A DNA stretch of 64,000 nt, from contig NZ_QBKP01000007.1 in NCBI RefSeq assembly GCF_003054195.1, positions 214,989 to 278,988 of the forward strand, given 5' to 3'. The DNA is from Gemmobacter caeni (lineage in GTDB: Bacteria; Pseudomonadota; Alphaproteobacteria; Rhodobacterales; Rhodobacteraceae). Numbering within the stretch: the first letter of the stretch is position 1; every line of letters starts with the position of its first letter. The position numbers and the translations under genes are program-made. Below are positions 36,902-45,560 of this stretch, piece by piece. The notes under the pieces are model-generated. The model was given only the letters and a program-made list of their open reading frames with translations. It searched no databases and was not told the DNA's origin.

Positions 36902-38247
36902 TGACCGACCAGAGCGCGATCACTGCCCACCCGCCCATGAGCGACCCGGCCGATTACTATGACATCAGCCGCATCCGCCCCGTTGTGCTGGAAAAGCTGC
37001 GCCGGGTGAATGAGCTTGGCGCCACGAAATTTGCCGCCCGCGCAAGGGCGGTGGATGACGAGGCCAGCTTCCCGGTGGAAAACTACCGTGATCTGGCGGA
37101 GGAGGGCTTTCTGGGCCTCTGCATCCCCGAGGAATATGGCGGCTGGGGCTTTTCCATGTGGGAATATGCCATGGTCGGGGCTGAGATCGCCAAATACTGC
37201 GGGGCGACCGCGCTGACCTTCAACATGCACAATTCCTCGATGGCCTGGTCGCGGTTCATGTTCGACATGCCGAACCTGACGCCCGAGGAAAAGGCGGCCT
37301 TCGCCCCGCTGCGCGACCGCCAGTTCCGCCGTGCCATTGCGGAACGGGCGATCTTCTCGCAACCGATCTCCGAGGGGGGGCAGAACTGGACCTCGAAACC
37401 CAACCAGACCCAGTGCCGCAAGGTGGATGGGGGATGGCGCATCAACGGGTTCAAGAAGTTCGCTTCGCTGGCAGGCTATTGCGATTACTACACCATCGTC
37501 TGCACCGAGGTGTTCGAGGGGGTGGAGCCGCGGCACGAGGACACGATGCTGTTCGTCGTCCACAAGGATGCGCCCGGCCTCAGCGTGAAGGGCGAATGGG
37601 ATCCGCTGGGCATGCGCGGCACCAATTCGCGCGACCTGATCCTGAAGGATGTCTTCGTCACCGGGGATGATCTGCTGATGCCGCGCGGCATCTTCGGCAA
37701 GACGCTGCCGAACTGGCCTCACATGATGGCGACGCTGTCGCCCACCTATATGGGCGTCGCGCAGGGGGCGTTTGATTTCACGGTGGCCTACCTGAAGGGC
37801 AAGGTGCCGGGCCAGCCGCCTATCGACCGCCGCATGTATGCGACCAAGCGCATTGCGGTGGGCAAGATGTATGCCCGCCTTGCCAATATGCGCGCCCTCT
37901 GGTGGCAGGCGTTTACCGAAGCGAAGGGCTTTCCCACCAAGGGTGAGGTCATGCGCATGTATGCCGCACAGTATAACGTGATGGAAGGCGCGGCCGAGAT
38001 GACCTCGATGGCTATTCGCACCTGCGGCGGGCAGTCCATGCTGCGCAGCCTGCCGCTGGAGCGGATGTATCGCGACAGCCGCTGCGGGGCGCTGATGCTG
38101 CCCTATACCTCTGAAATCATGGAGGACTATCTTTCGATTCTCACCCTCTACGACATGGACGAGATCGACACGGCGCCGGGCGACGAGGGCGGTGCCCGCA
38201 ACTCGCTGTGGCGGGGGGATTCCGGCACGCTCAGGGCGCTGCGCTAG
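36901..38247 (+). CDS. Acyl-CoA dehydrogenase-fold flavoprotein lacking the usual catalytic glutamate (possible monooxygenase)
   Basis: A 448-residue protein with the acyl-CoA dehydrogenase fold: an N-terminal helical domain (FLGLCIPEEYGGWG), a mid beta-domain (AIFSQPISEGG; WRINGFKKFASLAG) and a C-terminal helical domain with TCGGQSMLRSLPLERMYRD. In true dehydrogenases the last motif continues to IYEGT with the base glutamate; here residues 400-406 read LPYTSEI, so that glutamate is absent. Loss of this base is common in flavin monooxygenases and other branches of the fold. A flavin reductase gene follows in the same operon, which favours a two-component hydroxylase acting before ring opening. 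The start overlaps the NicX-like stop by one base. Confidence 0.65.
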   Translation: MTDQSAITAHPPMSDPADYYDISRIRPVVLEKLRRVNELGATKFAARARAVDDEASFPVENYRDLAEEGFLGLCIPEEYGGWGFSMWEYAMVGAEIAKYCGATALTFNMHNSSMAWSRFMFDMPNLTPEEKAAFAPLRDRQFRRAIAERAIFSQPISEGGQNWTSKPNQTQCRKVDGGWRINGFKKFASLAGYCDYYTIVCTEVFEGVEPRHEDTMLFVVHKDAPGLSVKGEWDPLGMRGTNSRDLILKDVFVTGDDLLMPRGIFGKTLPNWPHMMATLSPTYMGVAQGAFDFTVAYLKGKVPGQPPIDRRMYATKRIAVGKMYARLANMRALWWQAFTEAKGFPTKGEVMRMYAAQYNVMEGAAEMTSMAIRTCGGQSMLRSLPLERMYRDSRCGALMLPYTSEIMEDYLSILTLYDMDEIDTAPGDEGGARNSLWRGDSGTLRALR

Positions 38248-38250
38248 ACC

Positions 38251-39540
38251 ATGCCGCGCGATCAGGTCCATGTGCATGGCCATGTGCCGCTGCCGCCAGA
38301 ACAGGTCTGGCAGGTGGCAGGCGATTTCTGCGCCGCCTGGCATCCGGCGATCCGCGAGATCGTCGTCGAACGCGATACCCGTGGTGCTTTGATCCGGGCG
38401 TTCAGGGTTCATGGTGAGGATACGCTGTACCGCGAACAGCTCACCTATCGGTCAGACAGCGACCGGGTGCTGGGCTATACCCATCTTGAGGGCATCGCCG
38501 GCTGCGAGGCCTATGACGCCCGCTTTTCGGTCGCCCCGGCAGAAGGCGGCGGGTCCAGCGTCCTGTGGACGGCGGCGATCCGGGCCCCCGCCGTGCGGCT
38601 GGGCCAGATTGCCGAAGGTACGCGGGCGGTGTTCGAGGCTGGAATTGCCACGCTGGCGGTGCTGCGTGTGGCCCCGGCTCCCGCTGTGCAACCGCTGCCT
38701 CACCCGATGGGCAGCACCTCGATGATGGTGGATGATCTGCCCCGGCTGGCATTGTCGGTCACGCCAGAAACCGGCGGCCGCACGCTCTGCCTGTTCCTGC
38801 ATGGGATCGGCGGCGCGCGCGGTAACTGGCTGCCGCAACTGGGTCAGGCAGGGCGGCTGATGCGGGCGGCGGCGCTGGATCTGCGCGGTTACGGCGACAG
38901 CACGCTCGGTCCACGGCAATCCACCGTCGACGATTACTGCGCCGACATCATGCGCCTGCGCAGCGTTCTGGGTGCCGACCGGCTGGTGCTGGTGGGGCTG
39001 TCCTATGGCTCGTGGATCGCGACCTCCTTCGCGATGCGCCACCCGGAGCTTCTGGCCGGGCTGGTCTTGTCCGGAGGCTGCACCGGCATGTCCGAGGCGG
39101 GACCGGAGGAACGCGAGGCGTTCCGGCTCAGCCGTGAGGTGCCCCTGAACGCGGGTCAGGTGCCTGCCGATTTCGCGCCGGCGGTGGTGAAGGTTCTGGC
39201 GGGGCCGGAGGCTGATGAGGCGACACGGCAGGCGCTGCATGCCTCGATGGCGGCCATTCCCGCCGCCACTTATCGCGATGCGTTGGTCTGCTTCACCAAC
39301 CCGCTGGAGCGTTTCGATTTCTCGAAACTGACCATGCCGGTTCTGCTGATGACGGGAGAGCATGACCGCCTGGCGCCGCCTGCCGAAATCCGCGGCATCG
39401 CGGGCCGGATCTGGGATCAGGCGCCGCATCCTTCGGTTCAGTTCGAGGTGATCGCCGGGGCAGGCCATGTCTGCAACGTGGAATGCCCCGAAAGCTACAG
39501 CCGCATCCTCACCGGCTTTCTGGAGGCGCTGCCGCGATGA
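38251..39540 (+). CDS. SRPBCC-alpha/beta hydrolase fusion protein
   Basis: A 429-residue protein with two domains. Residues about 1-145 are an SRPBCC (polyketide cyclase-like) domain, starting VHVHGHVPLPPEQVWQVAGDF. Residues about 160-428 are an alpha/beta hydrolase with nucleophile S251 (GLSYGS), acid D372 (GEHDRLAP) and base H406 (GAGHVCN), and HGIGGARGNW as oxyanion loop. In nicotinate breakdown, the hydrolase NicD deformylates the NicX product, so this is the natural candidate for the next step. The added SRPBCC domain could hold a hydrophobic substrate or intermediate. The gene follows the previous one by 3 nt and overlaps tetR by 4 nt. Confidence 0.75.
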   Translation: MPRDQVHVHGHVPLPPEQVWQVAGDFCAAWHPAIREIVVERDTRGALIRAFRVHGEDTLYREQLTYRSDSDRVLGYTHLEGIAGCEAYDARFSVAPAEGGGSSVLWTAAIRAPAVRLGQIAEGTRAVFEAGIATLAVLRVAPAPAVQPLPHPMGSTSMMVDDLPRLALSVTPETGGRTLCLFLHGIGGARGNWLPQLGQAGRLMRAAALDLRGYGDSTLGPRQSTVDDYCADIMRLRSVLGADRLVLVGLSYGSWIATSFAMRHPELLAGLVLSGGCTGMSEAGPEEREAFRLSREVPLNAGQVPADFAPAVVKVLAGPEADEATRQALHASMAAIPAATYRDALVCFTNPLERFDFSKLTMPVLLMTGEHDRLAPPAEIRGIAGRIWDQAPHPSVQFEVIAGAGHVCNVECPESYSRILTGFLEALPR

Positions 39541-40229
39541 CCGTCCTGTCCCGCCGCGAACAGAACCGGATCGACCGCGAAAGGCGCATTCTCGATGCGG
39601 CGCTGAAGGTCTTTGCCGAAACCGGCTATTCCGGCGCGACGATGGATGCGGTGGCCATGGCGGCGGGGCTTTCGAAGCCGACGCTTTACCAATACTTCGC
39701 GTCGAAAGAGGCGCTGTTCTCGGCCATGATGCTGGGCAAGCGCGACCGGATGCTCGATGTCTTTGAACATCCGACCGAAGAGGGCATGGTCAACGACCTG
39801 CTGGAGTTTGCCTGGGACTATGCCGACACGGTGATGCGCCCGGACCTGCTGTCACTTGCACGGCTGATCATCGGCGAGGTGCAGCGCTTTCCCGAGATCG
39901 GCCGGGCCTATCAGGCCTCTGGCCCCGATCATGTGCTGCAAGGGATCATGGCCTATCTCGTGCGGCGGCGTGACGAGGGGCGGCTGACTTTCGAAGATGC
40001 CGAACTCGCCGCGCAGGATCTGTGGGGCCTGATCCTTTCAGCCCCGCGGACGCAGGCGCTTTACATGCCGGACGCGGCGCCGACCCAGGCGCAGCTGGCC
40101 CGCTATATCCACAATGGCCTGCGGGTTTTCCTGCGCGCCTATTCGACCGATCCGCAAACCGATCTTCATCAACTAGAGGCGCTGACAGGCGCCCGACCGC
40201 TTCCGACAGGGGAACAGGATGACGCTTGA
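39537..40229 (+). CDS. TetR family transcriptional regulator
   Basis: A 230-residue regulator. Residues about 15-62 are the TetR HTH domain (ILDAALKVFAETGYSGATMDAVAMAAGLSK spans about 17-46, followed by PTLYQYFASKEALF). The C-terminal helical ligand domain includes an AefR-like TetR_C segment (ARLIIGEVQRFPEIG). It sits in the middle of the operon it probably controls, overlapping its neighbours by 4 and 11 nt. Palindromes at 35790-35828 are its likely sites. The inducer is probably a pathway substrate. Confidence 0.88.
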   Translation: MTVLSRREQNRIDRERRILDAALKVFAETGYSGATMDAVAMAAGLSKPTLYQYFASKEALFSAMMLGKRDRMLDVFEHPTEEGMVNDLLEFAWDYADTVMRPDLLSLARLIIGEVQRFPEIGRAYQASGPDHVLQGIMAYLVRRRDEGRLTFEDAELAAQDLWGLILSAPRTQALYMPDAAPTQAQLARYIHNGLRVFLRAYSTDPQTDLHQLEALTGARPLPTGEQDDA

Positions 40230-41559
40230 AGACTTCCTTGCCGATCCCGGCAGCCGCTTTGCCACGGTGGCCATGGCCGATACGAACGGGCTTTTGCGGG
40301 GCCAGATGGTTTCGGCCCGCAGCCTGAAAGGGATCGCGCAGAACGGCATGGGCATGGCTCCGGCCCAGCTTGCGCTCGACCCGACCGACGAGATGCTGAC
40401 CATTCCGGGCGTGAATGATGACAGCGGGGATTTTCACGACGATCCGCTGCAACTGGACCCGGCCTCGGCGCGCAGCCTGCCATGGTCGAAGCCGGGGCAT
40501 GATCTGCTGGTGTTGTCCAACTACACCGGAGCGTCAGCCGCGATCTGCCCGCGCGCGATCCTGAAATCGGTGCTGGCGCGGGCGGCGGATGCCGGGTTCT
40601 TCCCGAAATACGGGATGGAACTGGAATATACCCTGTTCGACGAAACCCCGGAAAGCGCGCGTGCCAAGGGATACCGAAACCTCAAGACAGCGACCCCACA
40701 TGCCAGCCATGACCTGATCCTCTATCAGGTCATGCAGACGGAATGGTATGAGGCGCTGGCCGCGATCTGTGAACCGCTGCGCATCGACCTTGCCAAGATG
40801 CACGAGGAAATCGGCGCTGGTTTCATGGAAGCCTGCATCGGGGCGGGCGAGGGAGTGGAGCCTGCCGACCAGATGGTGCTGCTGAAGAACTTTGTCCGCG
40901 CGCTGGCGCTGCGGCAGGGGCGCAGCGTCACCTTCATGCCGCGCTGGAACGAACAGGCCGACAGCCAGTCCATCCACCTGCATGTCAGCCTGAAGGGGGA
41001 CGATGGTCGGGCGCTGTTCCATGACCCGGCAGCGCGGCACGGCATGAGTGCGACCTTCCGCCAGTTCATGGGCGGTTTGCAGAAATATCTCGGCGACATG
41101 ACGCTGATTTTCCAGCCCACGGTGAATTCCTATCGCCGCTTCGCGCCGGGCACCTTCGCGCCGCCCGGCCTGACCTGGGGGTACGAAAACCGCACGACCT
41201 GCCTGCGGGTGGTAGGCCATGACGCGGGCAGCCTGCGGGTGGAGAACCGCCTGCCCGGCGCCGATACCAACCCCTATCTCACCACCGCCGCCACGGTGGC
41301 CGCAGGCGTTGCCGGTATCCTTGAAGGGCTGGAACCCGACCCCGAAACCATCGGCTCCGGCTATGCACAGGAAGCGCCGCGCGATTTTGCCCGCTCGATG
41401 CCCGAGGCGATCTCGCGGCTGCGCGGCTCTGCCTTCGCGGCCGACTGGCTGGGCCCGCGCTTTGTCGAGGCTTTCACCGCCACGCGCGAATGCCAGTACG
41501 ATGCCTTCCGCCGTAAGGTTCCCGATGTGGAACTCGAACGCTTTTTCGATCTGGGCTGA
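40219..41559 (+). CDS. Glutamine synthetase-like ligase (GlnA/PuuA family)
   Basis: A 446-residue member of the glutamine synthetase superfamily. Metal and ATP motifs are present: GMELEYTLFD (first Glu pair), EEIGAGFMEA, SIHLHVSL (the His of the ATP site), NSYRRFAPGTFAPPGLTWGYENRT (about residues 308-331) and VENRLPGADTNPYL. No adenylylation tyrosine loop of housekeeping GlnA is evident. Members in catabolic operons join glutamate to an amine (PuuA with putrescine, IpuC with isopropylamine, TdnQ/AtdA1 with aniline). A gamma-glutamyl ligase acting on an amine from ring cleavage, or on the substrate itself, is a fair inference. It overlaps tetR by 11 nt. Confidence 0.8.
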   Translation: MTLEDFLADPGSRFATVAMADTNGLLRGQMVSARSLKGIAQNGMGMAPAQLALDPTDEMLTIPGVNDDSGDFHDDPLQLDPASARSLPWSKPGHDLLVLSNYTGASAAICPRAILKSVLARAADAGFFPKYGMELEYTLFDETPESARAKGYRNLKTATPHASHDLILYQVMQTEWYEALAAICEPLRIDLAKMHEEIGAGFMEACIGAGEGVEPADQMVLLKNFVRALALRQGRSVTFMPRWNEQADSQSIHLHVSLKGDDGRALFHDPAARHGMSATFRQFMGGLQKYLGDMTLIFQPTVNSYRRFAPGTFAPPGLTWGYENRTTCLRVVGHDAGSLRVENRLPGADTNPYLTTAATVAAGVAGILEGLEPDPETIGSGYAQEAPRDFARSMPEAISRLRGSAFAADWLGPRFVEAFTATRECQYDAFRRKVPDVELERFFDLG

Positions 41560-41562
41560 GCC

Positions 41563-42075
41563 ATGGCGGATCTGCGCAGCCTGTTTCTGGAAGGCATGAG
41601 CCGCGCCGCGACGTTTGTCGCGGTCGCGACCACCGATGGCGAGGGCGGGCGCGAGGCGGTGACGATTTCGTCGCTCACCTCCGTTTCTGCCGATGGCGAT
41701 CATCCTTCGCTTCTGGCCTGCATTCATCACCAAAGCCCGGCGGCGGCGGCCATCCTGAAGAACCGCGCCTTCTGTGCCAACCTTCTGGGGGAGCACCAGC
41801 AGGATGTGTCGAACCTCTTTGCCGGGCGCGGCCTGACCGGCCACCGGGCCGGGCGTTTCGATCACACGCCCTGGCAACCCGGCGAACTGGGCCAGCCGCT
41901 GCTGACCGGCGCGACCGCAGCCTTTGAATGCCGTCTTGGCACCGCGCTGCTGTGGGAGACGCATCACATCATCATCGGGCATGTCGTCGGTGTGCGGCTG
42001 TCCGAAAGCCCGGCGGCACTGCTTTACGGCCAGCGCGCCTATCGCCGGGCCGTGCATTTCTCCAAGGGCGACTAG
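41563..42075 (+). CDS. Flavin reductase family protein
   Basis: A 170-residue flavin reductase-like, FMN-binding split-barrel protein. Its pattern (AATFVAVATTDGEGGREAVTISSL..VSADGDHPSLLACIHHQS; AFCANLLGEHQQDVSNLFAGR) matches RutF/HpaC-type reductases. It would give reduced flavin to an oxygenase, and the acyl-CoA-dehydrogenase-fold protein of the same operon is the only candidate partner nearby. It lies 3 nt after the ligase gene. A direct flavin-store role without a partner is possible. Confidence 0.82.
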   Translation: MADLRSLFLEGMSRAATFVAVATTDGEGGREAVTISSLTSVSADGDHPSLLACIHHQSPAAAAILKNRAFCANLLGEHQQDVSNLFAGRGLTGHRAGRFDHTPWQPGELGQPLLTGATAAFECRLGTALLWETHHIIIGHVVGVRLSESPAALLYGQRAYRRAVHFSKGD

Positions 42076-42141
42076 GCCCGAGGCACTGCATCGGACAGCT
42101 GGCACAAAGACCGGCGTCCGCAATCCAGCAAGGAGTGGACC

Positions 42142-43584
42142 ATGACTGATACGACTGGCGCGGGGGCGAACCGGCTCCGCAGCAATTCTCTCGGGCTTCT
42201 GGCGGTCACCTTCATGGTGATCTCAGCCGCGGCCCCGCTGACCGGGGTGGCGGGCGCGGTGCCCATTGCCTTTCTGATCGGCAATGGCACCGGGGTGCCT
42301 GCGACCTTCCTTTTCATGACGCTGGTCATGCTGGCCTTCTCGGTCGGCTATGTCGCGATGTCGCGGCATGTGAAGAATGCGGGTGCCTTCTATGCCTATG
42401 CGGCGCGGGGCCTGGGCGGCACCTGGGGTGGCGCCACCGCTTTCACCGCGCTGGTGGCGTATAATGCCATGCAGTTCGGGCTGATCGGCCTGCTGGGCGG
42501 CATCGCGGCAGGCGTGTTCGGCAGCTTTGGCCTTGTCCTGCCCTGGTGGGTCTGGAGCCTTCTGGCTATCGCGCTGGTGGGCGTTCTGGGCTACCGGCAG
42601 GTCGATCTTTCGGCCCGTGTGATGATGGTGCTGGTCGCGCTGGAATACCTTGTGGTGTTCATCGTCGATTTCGCCATCCTCGGCAAAGGCGGGGCCGGGG
42701 GGCTGGCGCTGAACATCTTTGACACCGGGGCCATCTTTTCGGGGTCGATGACGGCGGCGATCCTGTTCTGCCTGGGCTCTTTCATCGGCTTCGAGGCGAC
42801 GACAATCTATGCCGAGGAAGCCCGCGACCCTGACCGCACCATCCCGCGCGCAACCTATCTGTCCGTTCTGATGATCGGGCTGTTCTTCGTTTTCACCACC
42901 TGGCTGATGATCGTCGCGGTGGGGGCCGACAACCTGCTGCCGACCATCGGCGGGCTGGCCGATCCGACCGAATATTTCTTCGTGCTGGCCGATCAGTATG
43001 TCGGCGGGCCGGTGCCACCCATCGCGGGTATCCTGCTGGTATCGAGCCTTTTCGCCGCGCTGTCCGCCTTTCACAATTACATCGCGCGCTATTCCTATGT
43101 CGCCGGACGCGAGGGGCTGTTGCCCGCAGTGTTTGGCCAGACCCATGACCGGCATCAAAGCCCGCATATCGGCTCGGTTGTGCAGACCGTCGGGGCGCTG
43201 GTCGTGCTGGCGATCTTTGCCGGGCTGGGGCTTGATCCGATCCTGAACATGTTCACATGGATCAGCCAGGTCGGTACCCTGGGCGTGCTGGGCATGATGA
43301 CCGTAACCTCGGTTGCCGTCATCGTATTCTTCGGCAAGGGCGCGGCGGGGGCCTCGCCGCTGAAGACGCTGATCCTGCCCGGCGTCTCGGGGCTGATCAT
43401 GGCGGCGCTCTTCGTCTACATCTTCCTGAACTTCGGCGATCTCACGGGCACCACCGGCGGGGCGCTGGGGATCATCCTGCCCTCGCTGATCCCGCTGGCG
43501 GCGCTGGTGGGGGTGCTGGCGGCGCGGCGGCTGAAGGCGGCGAACCCTGCCGCCTTTGCCCGGATGGGGCAGAACCAGCACTGA
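42142..43584 (+). CDS. APC family amino acid/amine permease
   Basis: A 480-residue inner-membrane transporter with about twelve helices of the amino acid-polyamine-organocation superfamily. The first helix shows GLLAVTFMVISAAAPLTGVAG, with the unwound substrate-binding Gly region, and FIGFEATTIYAEEARDPDRTIPRA (about residues 214-237) is a strong family mark. It is last in the NicX-like operon, 66 nt after the reductase, and should import the pathway substrate, most likely an amine or amino acid. This supports an amino-group-containing compound as substrate. Confidence 0.87.
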   Translation: MTDTTGAGANRLRSNSLGLLAVTFMVISAAAPLTGVAGAVPIAFLIGNGTGVPATFLFMTLVMLAFSVGYVAMSRHVKNAGAFYAYAARGLGGTWGGATAFTALVAYNAMQFGLIGLLGGIAAGVFGSFGLVLPWWVWSLLAIALVGVLGYRQVDLSARVMMVLVALEYLVVFIVDFAILGKGGAGGLALNIFDTGAIFSGSMTAAILFCLGSFIGFEATTIYAEEARDPDRTIPRATYLSVLMIGLFFVFTTWLMIVAVGADNLLPTIGGLADPTEYFFVLADQYVGGPVPPIAGILLVSSLFAALSAFHNYIARYSYVAGREGLLPAVFGQTHDRHQSPHIGSVVQTVGALVVLAIFAGLGLDPILNMFTWISQVGTLGVLGMMTVTSVAVIVFFGKGAAGASPLKTLILPGVSGLIMAALFVYIFLNFGDLTGTTGGALGIILPSLIPLAALVGVLAARRLKAANPAAFARMGQNQH

Positions 43585-43603
43585 ACCGCCGCGGCCCGCC
43601 CCC

Positions 43604-44734
43604 TCAGCGTGTGACGATGCGGGCCGACAGCGGCACCAGCGCGACCAGCACAGCCAGCAGCCAAAAGGCGGTGGACAGGCTGGTCGCCTGCGACAGCGCG
43701 CCGATGGCGGCGGGACCGGCAAGGATGCCAGCGTAGCCGGTCGTCGTCACCGCGGCGATGGCCAGCCCCGCCGGCATCGCTTTCTGCCGCCCGGCAAGGC
43801 TGAACAGCACCGGCACGAGGTTCGAGGCACCGAAGCCGATCAGCACGAACCCGGCCATGGCGGGAACCGCCAGCGGCGACAGCAGAAGGACGGCAAAGCC
43901 GGCAAGCGCCAGAAGCCCGCCGCAGACCAGCACGCGCCGCGCGCCCAGCAATGCGACCACCCGGTCGCCGCTGAACCGGCCCAGCACCATCGCGACCGAG
44001 AACAGCATATAGCCGAGGCCGCCCTGTTCCGCAGGCGCAAGGGCACGATCAAGGATCAGCAGCGCGCCCCAGTCCAGAATGGCGCCCTCGACCAGAAAGG
44101 TCACCGCCGCAAGCCCGGCGAGGATCAGGACCAGCCCGCGCGGCAGGGCAAAGGCCGCAGGTTCGCCCGCCGGGGCGGGCAGCAGGCCGGGGGCGGCAAG
44201 GATCAGCGTGATCAGCGCCAGCGCGCTGCACCACAGGGCGGCATGCCCCGGTGTCAGGCCCGATGACAGCAGGAAGGTCATGCCGCCCGCACCGGCCACC
44301 CCGCCCAGGCTGAACATTGCATGAAATCCGGACATCAGCGGGCGCGCGGAGTCGCGCTCCACCTCGACCGCATGGACGTTTACTGCCACGTCGATCGTAC
44401 CAAGCGCCGCCCCGAACACCAGCAATGCGCCCCCCAGCATCACCGGCACGCTGACCACCGCCAGCGCAGGCAGGATCAGCACGAGGCCAAGACCGCCCAG
44501 CAGGATCATCGGCCGTGCCCCGGCGCGGGTGCTGAACCAGCCTGTCAGCGGCATGGCGATCAGCGAGCCGATCCCGAGGCACAGCAGCAGCAGGCCCAGC
44601 TCTCCCTCACTCGCGCCCGTATTGGCCTTGGCATAAGGCACCAGCGGCGCCCAGCAGGACATGACGAACCCGGCAATGAAGAAGCCAAGCCGCGTTGCCC
44701 GCCGTGTTGCGGGGGTATTGGCGGAAGGGGTCAT
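43604..44734 (-). CDS. Major facilitator superfamily transporter
   Basis: A 376-residue protein with about twelve hydrophobic helices and MFS landmarks. These include GLGIGSLIAMPLTGWFSTRAGARPMIL-like motif A (split as SLIAMPLTGW..RAGARPMILLGG) and the FGASNLVPVLFSLAGRQ loop. The pattern resembles YbjJ/FucP-like sugar or drug exporters, which lack clear substrate marks. It overlaps the upstream DeoR-type gene by 4 nt, so that regulator probably controls it. It converges with the APC gene with 19 nt between stops. Confidence 0.82.
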   Translation of the reverse strand: MTPSANTPATRRATRLGFFIAGFVMSCWAPLVPYAKANTGASEGELGLLLLCLGIGSLIAMPLTGWFSTRAGARPMILLGGLGLVLILPALAVVSVPVMLGGALLVFGAALGTIDVAVNVHAVEVERDSARPLMSGFHAMFSLGGVAGAGGMTFLLSSGLTPGHAALWCSALALITLILAAPGLLPAPAGEPAAFALPRGLVLILAGLAAVTFLVEGAILDWGALLILDRALAPAEQGGLGYMLFSVAMVLGRFSGDRVVALLGARRVLVCGGLLALAGFAVLLLSPLAVPAMAGFVLIGFGASNLVPVLFSLAGRQKAMPAGLAIAAVTTTGYAGILAGPAAIGALSQATSLSTAFWLLAVLVALVPLSARIVTR

Positions 44735-45519
44735 GTCATGCTCCGGTCGGGGTGGGCCAGATGCACACGGGCCCCGGCCGCGCGCAGGGCGTCGGCCACG
44801 GGGGCAGGAGCATCGGCGGCAAGGATGTAATCGGCCACCGCATCAAGCCCGGCGATGGCATAGGGCGCCGTGGTTTCCAGCTTCGCGGTGGTCATCATCA
44901 GGGCGGTTTCCGCACTGCGGTCAATGAGCTGTCGTTTGAAATCGACATCCGCCAGATCGAACCCCGCAAGCCCCTGTTTCTGCGACAGCGCACAGGCACC
45001 CAGGAAGCAAAGGTCGAAGCGATACAGGGCCAGTGCGGCCTGCGCGCGGGCATCGGTGCAGCCGCCCGTCGACGGATCGACGCCGCCGCCAATCAACACC
45101 AGCGACAGATCATTTCGCTGCATCAGCACTGCGGCGGCGGGCAGGGAGTTGGTAATAACCCGCAGATCGGGCAGAACGGGCAGGTGCGCCGCCAGATGTG
45201 CGACAGTGCTGCCGGTATCCAGAAACAGCGTCATGCCGGGCTGGATGAGGCCGCAGGCCACCTGTGCAAGGGCCTGTTTTTGCGCGGGCGCTTCGGCCTG
45301 ACGTGCGGCAACCGGCCCCGAGGCAGGTGAAAGCGGTAAAGCCCCGCCATAAACCCGTCGACACAGGCCCTGCTGTGCCAGCGCCCTCAGATCCCGGCGG
45401 ATCGCATCTTCGGAAACCCCGAACTCGGTCGCCAGCGCGCCGGAGTGAACCGATTGCCCGGCGTCAAGCCGGTGGGCAATCAGGTCACGGCGGGCGAGGG
45501 GGAGTGTTGAATCGTGCAT
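44731..45519 (-). CDS. DeoR family transcriptional regulator
   Basis: A 262-residue regulator. The N-terminal HTH reads LARRDLIAHRLDAG..VHSGALATEFGVSEDAIRRDLRALAQQGLCRRVYGGAL, the DeoR pattern with the Gly-Gly-Ala end. The C-terminal DeoRC sensor (LFLDTGSTVAHLAAHL; CFLGACALSQKQGLAGFDL) senses phosphosugar-like ligands in relatives. Its start codon lies inside a 10-bp tandem repeat (45511-45530), which may be its own operator. It is co-transcribed with the MFS gene. No good ribosome site is seen before 45519. Confidence 0.88.
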   Translation of the reverse strand: MHDSTLPLARRDLIAHRLDAGQSVHSGALATEFGVSEDAIRRDLRALAQQGLCRRVYGGALPLSPASGPVAARQAEAPAQKQALAQVACGLIQPGMTLFLDTGSTVAHLAAHLPVLPDLRVITNSLPAAAVLMQRNDLSLVLIGGGVDPSTGGCTDARAQAALALYRFDLCFLGACALSQKQGLAGFDLADVDFKRQLIDRSAETALMMTTAKLETTAPYAIAGLDAVADYILAADAPAPVADALRAAGARVHLAHPDRSMT

Positions 45520-45530
45520 AATCGTGCATT
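45511..45530. repeat. Tandem 10-bp repeat at the DeoR gene start
   Basis: ATCGTGCATA (45511-45520) and ATCGTGCATT (45521-45530) are consecutive near-identical copies with one helical turn spacing. They cover the deoR start codon, so bound regulator could block its own translation start region or promoter. The interpretation is inferred. Confidence 0.5.
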
Positions 45531-45560
45531 AACCGGATAAAACAGGAAGGTCCAGCGCGA

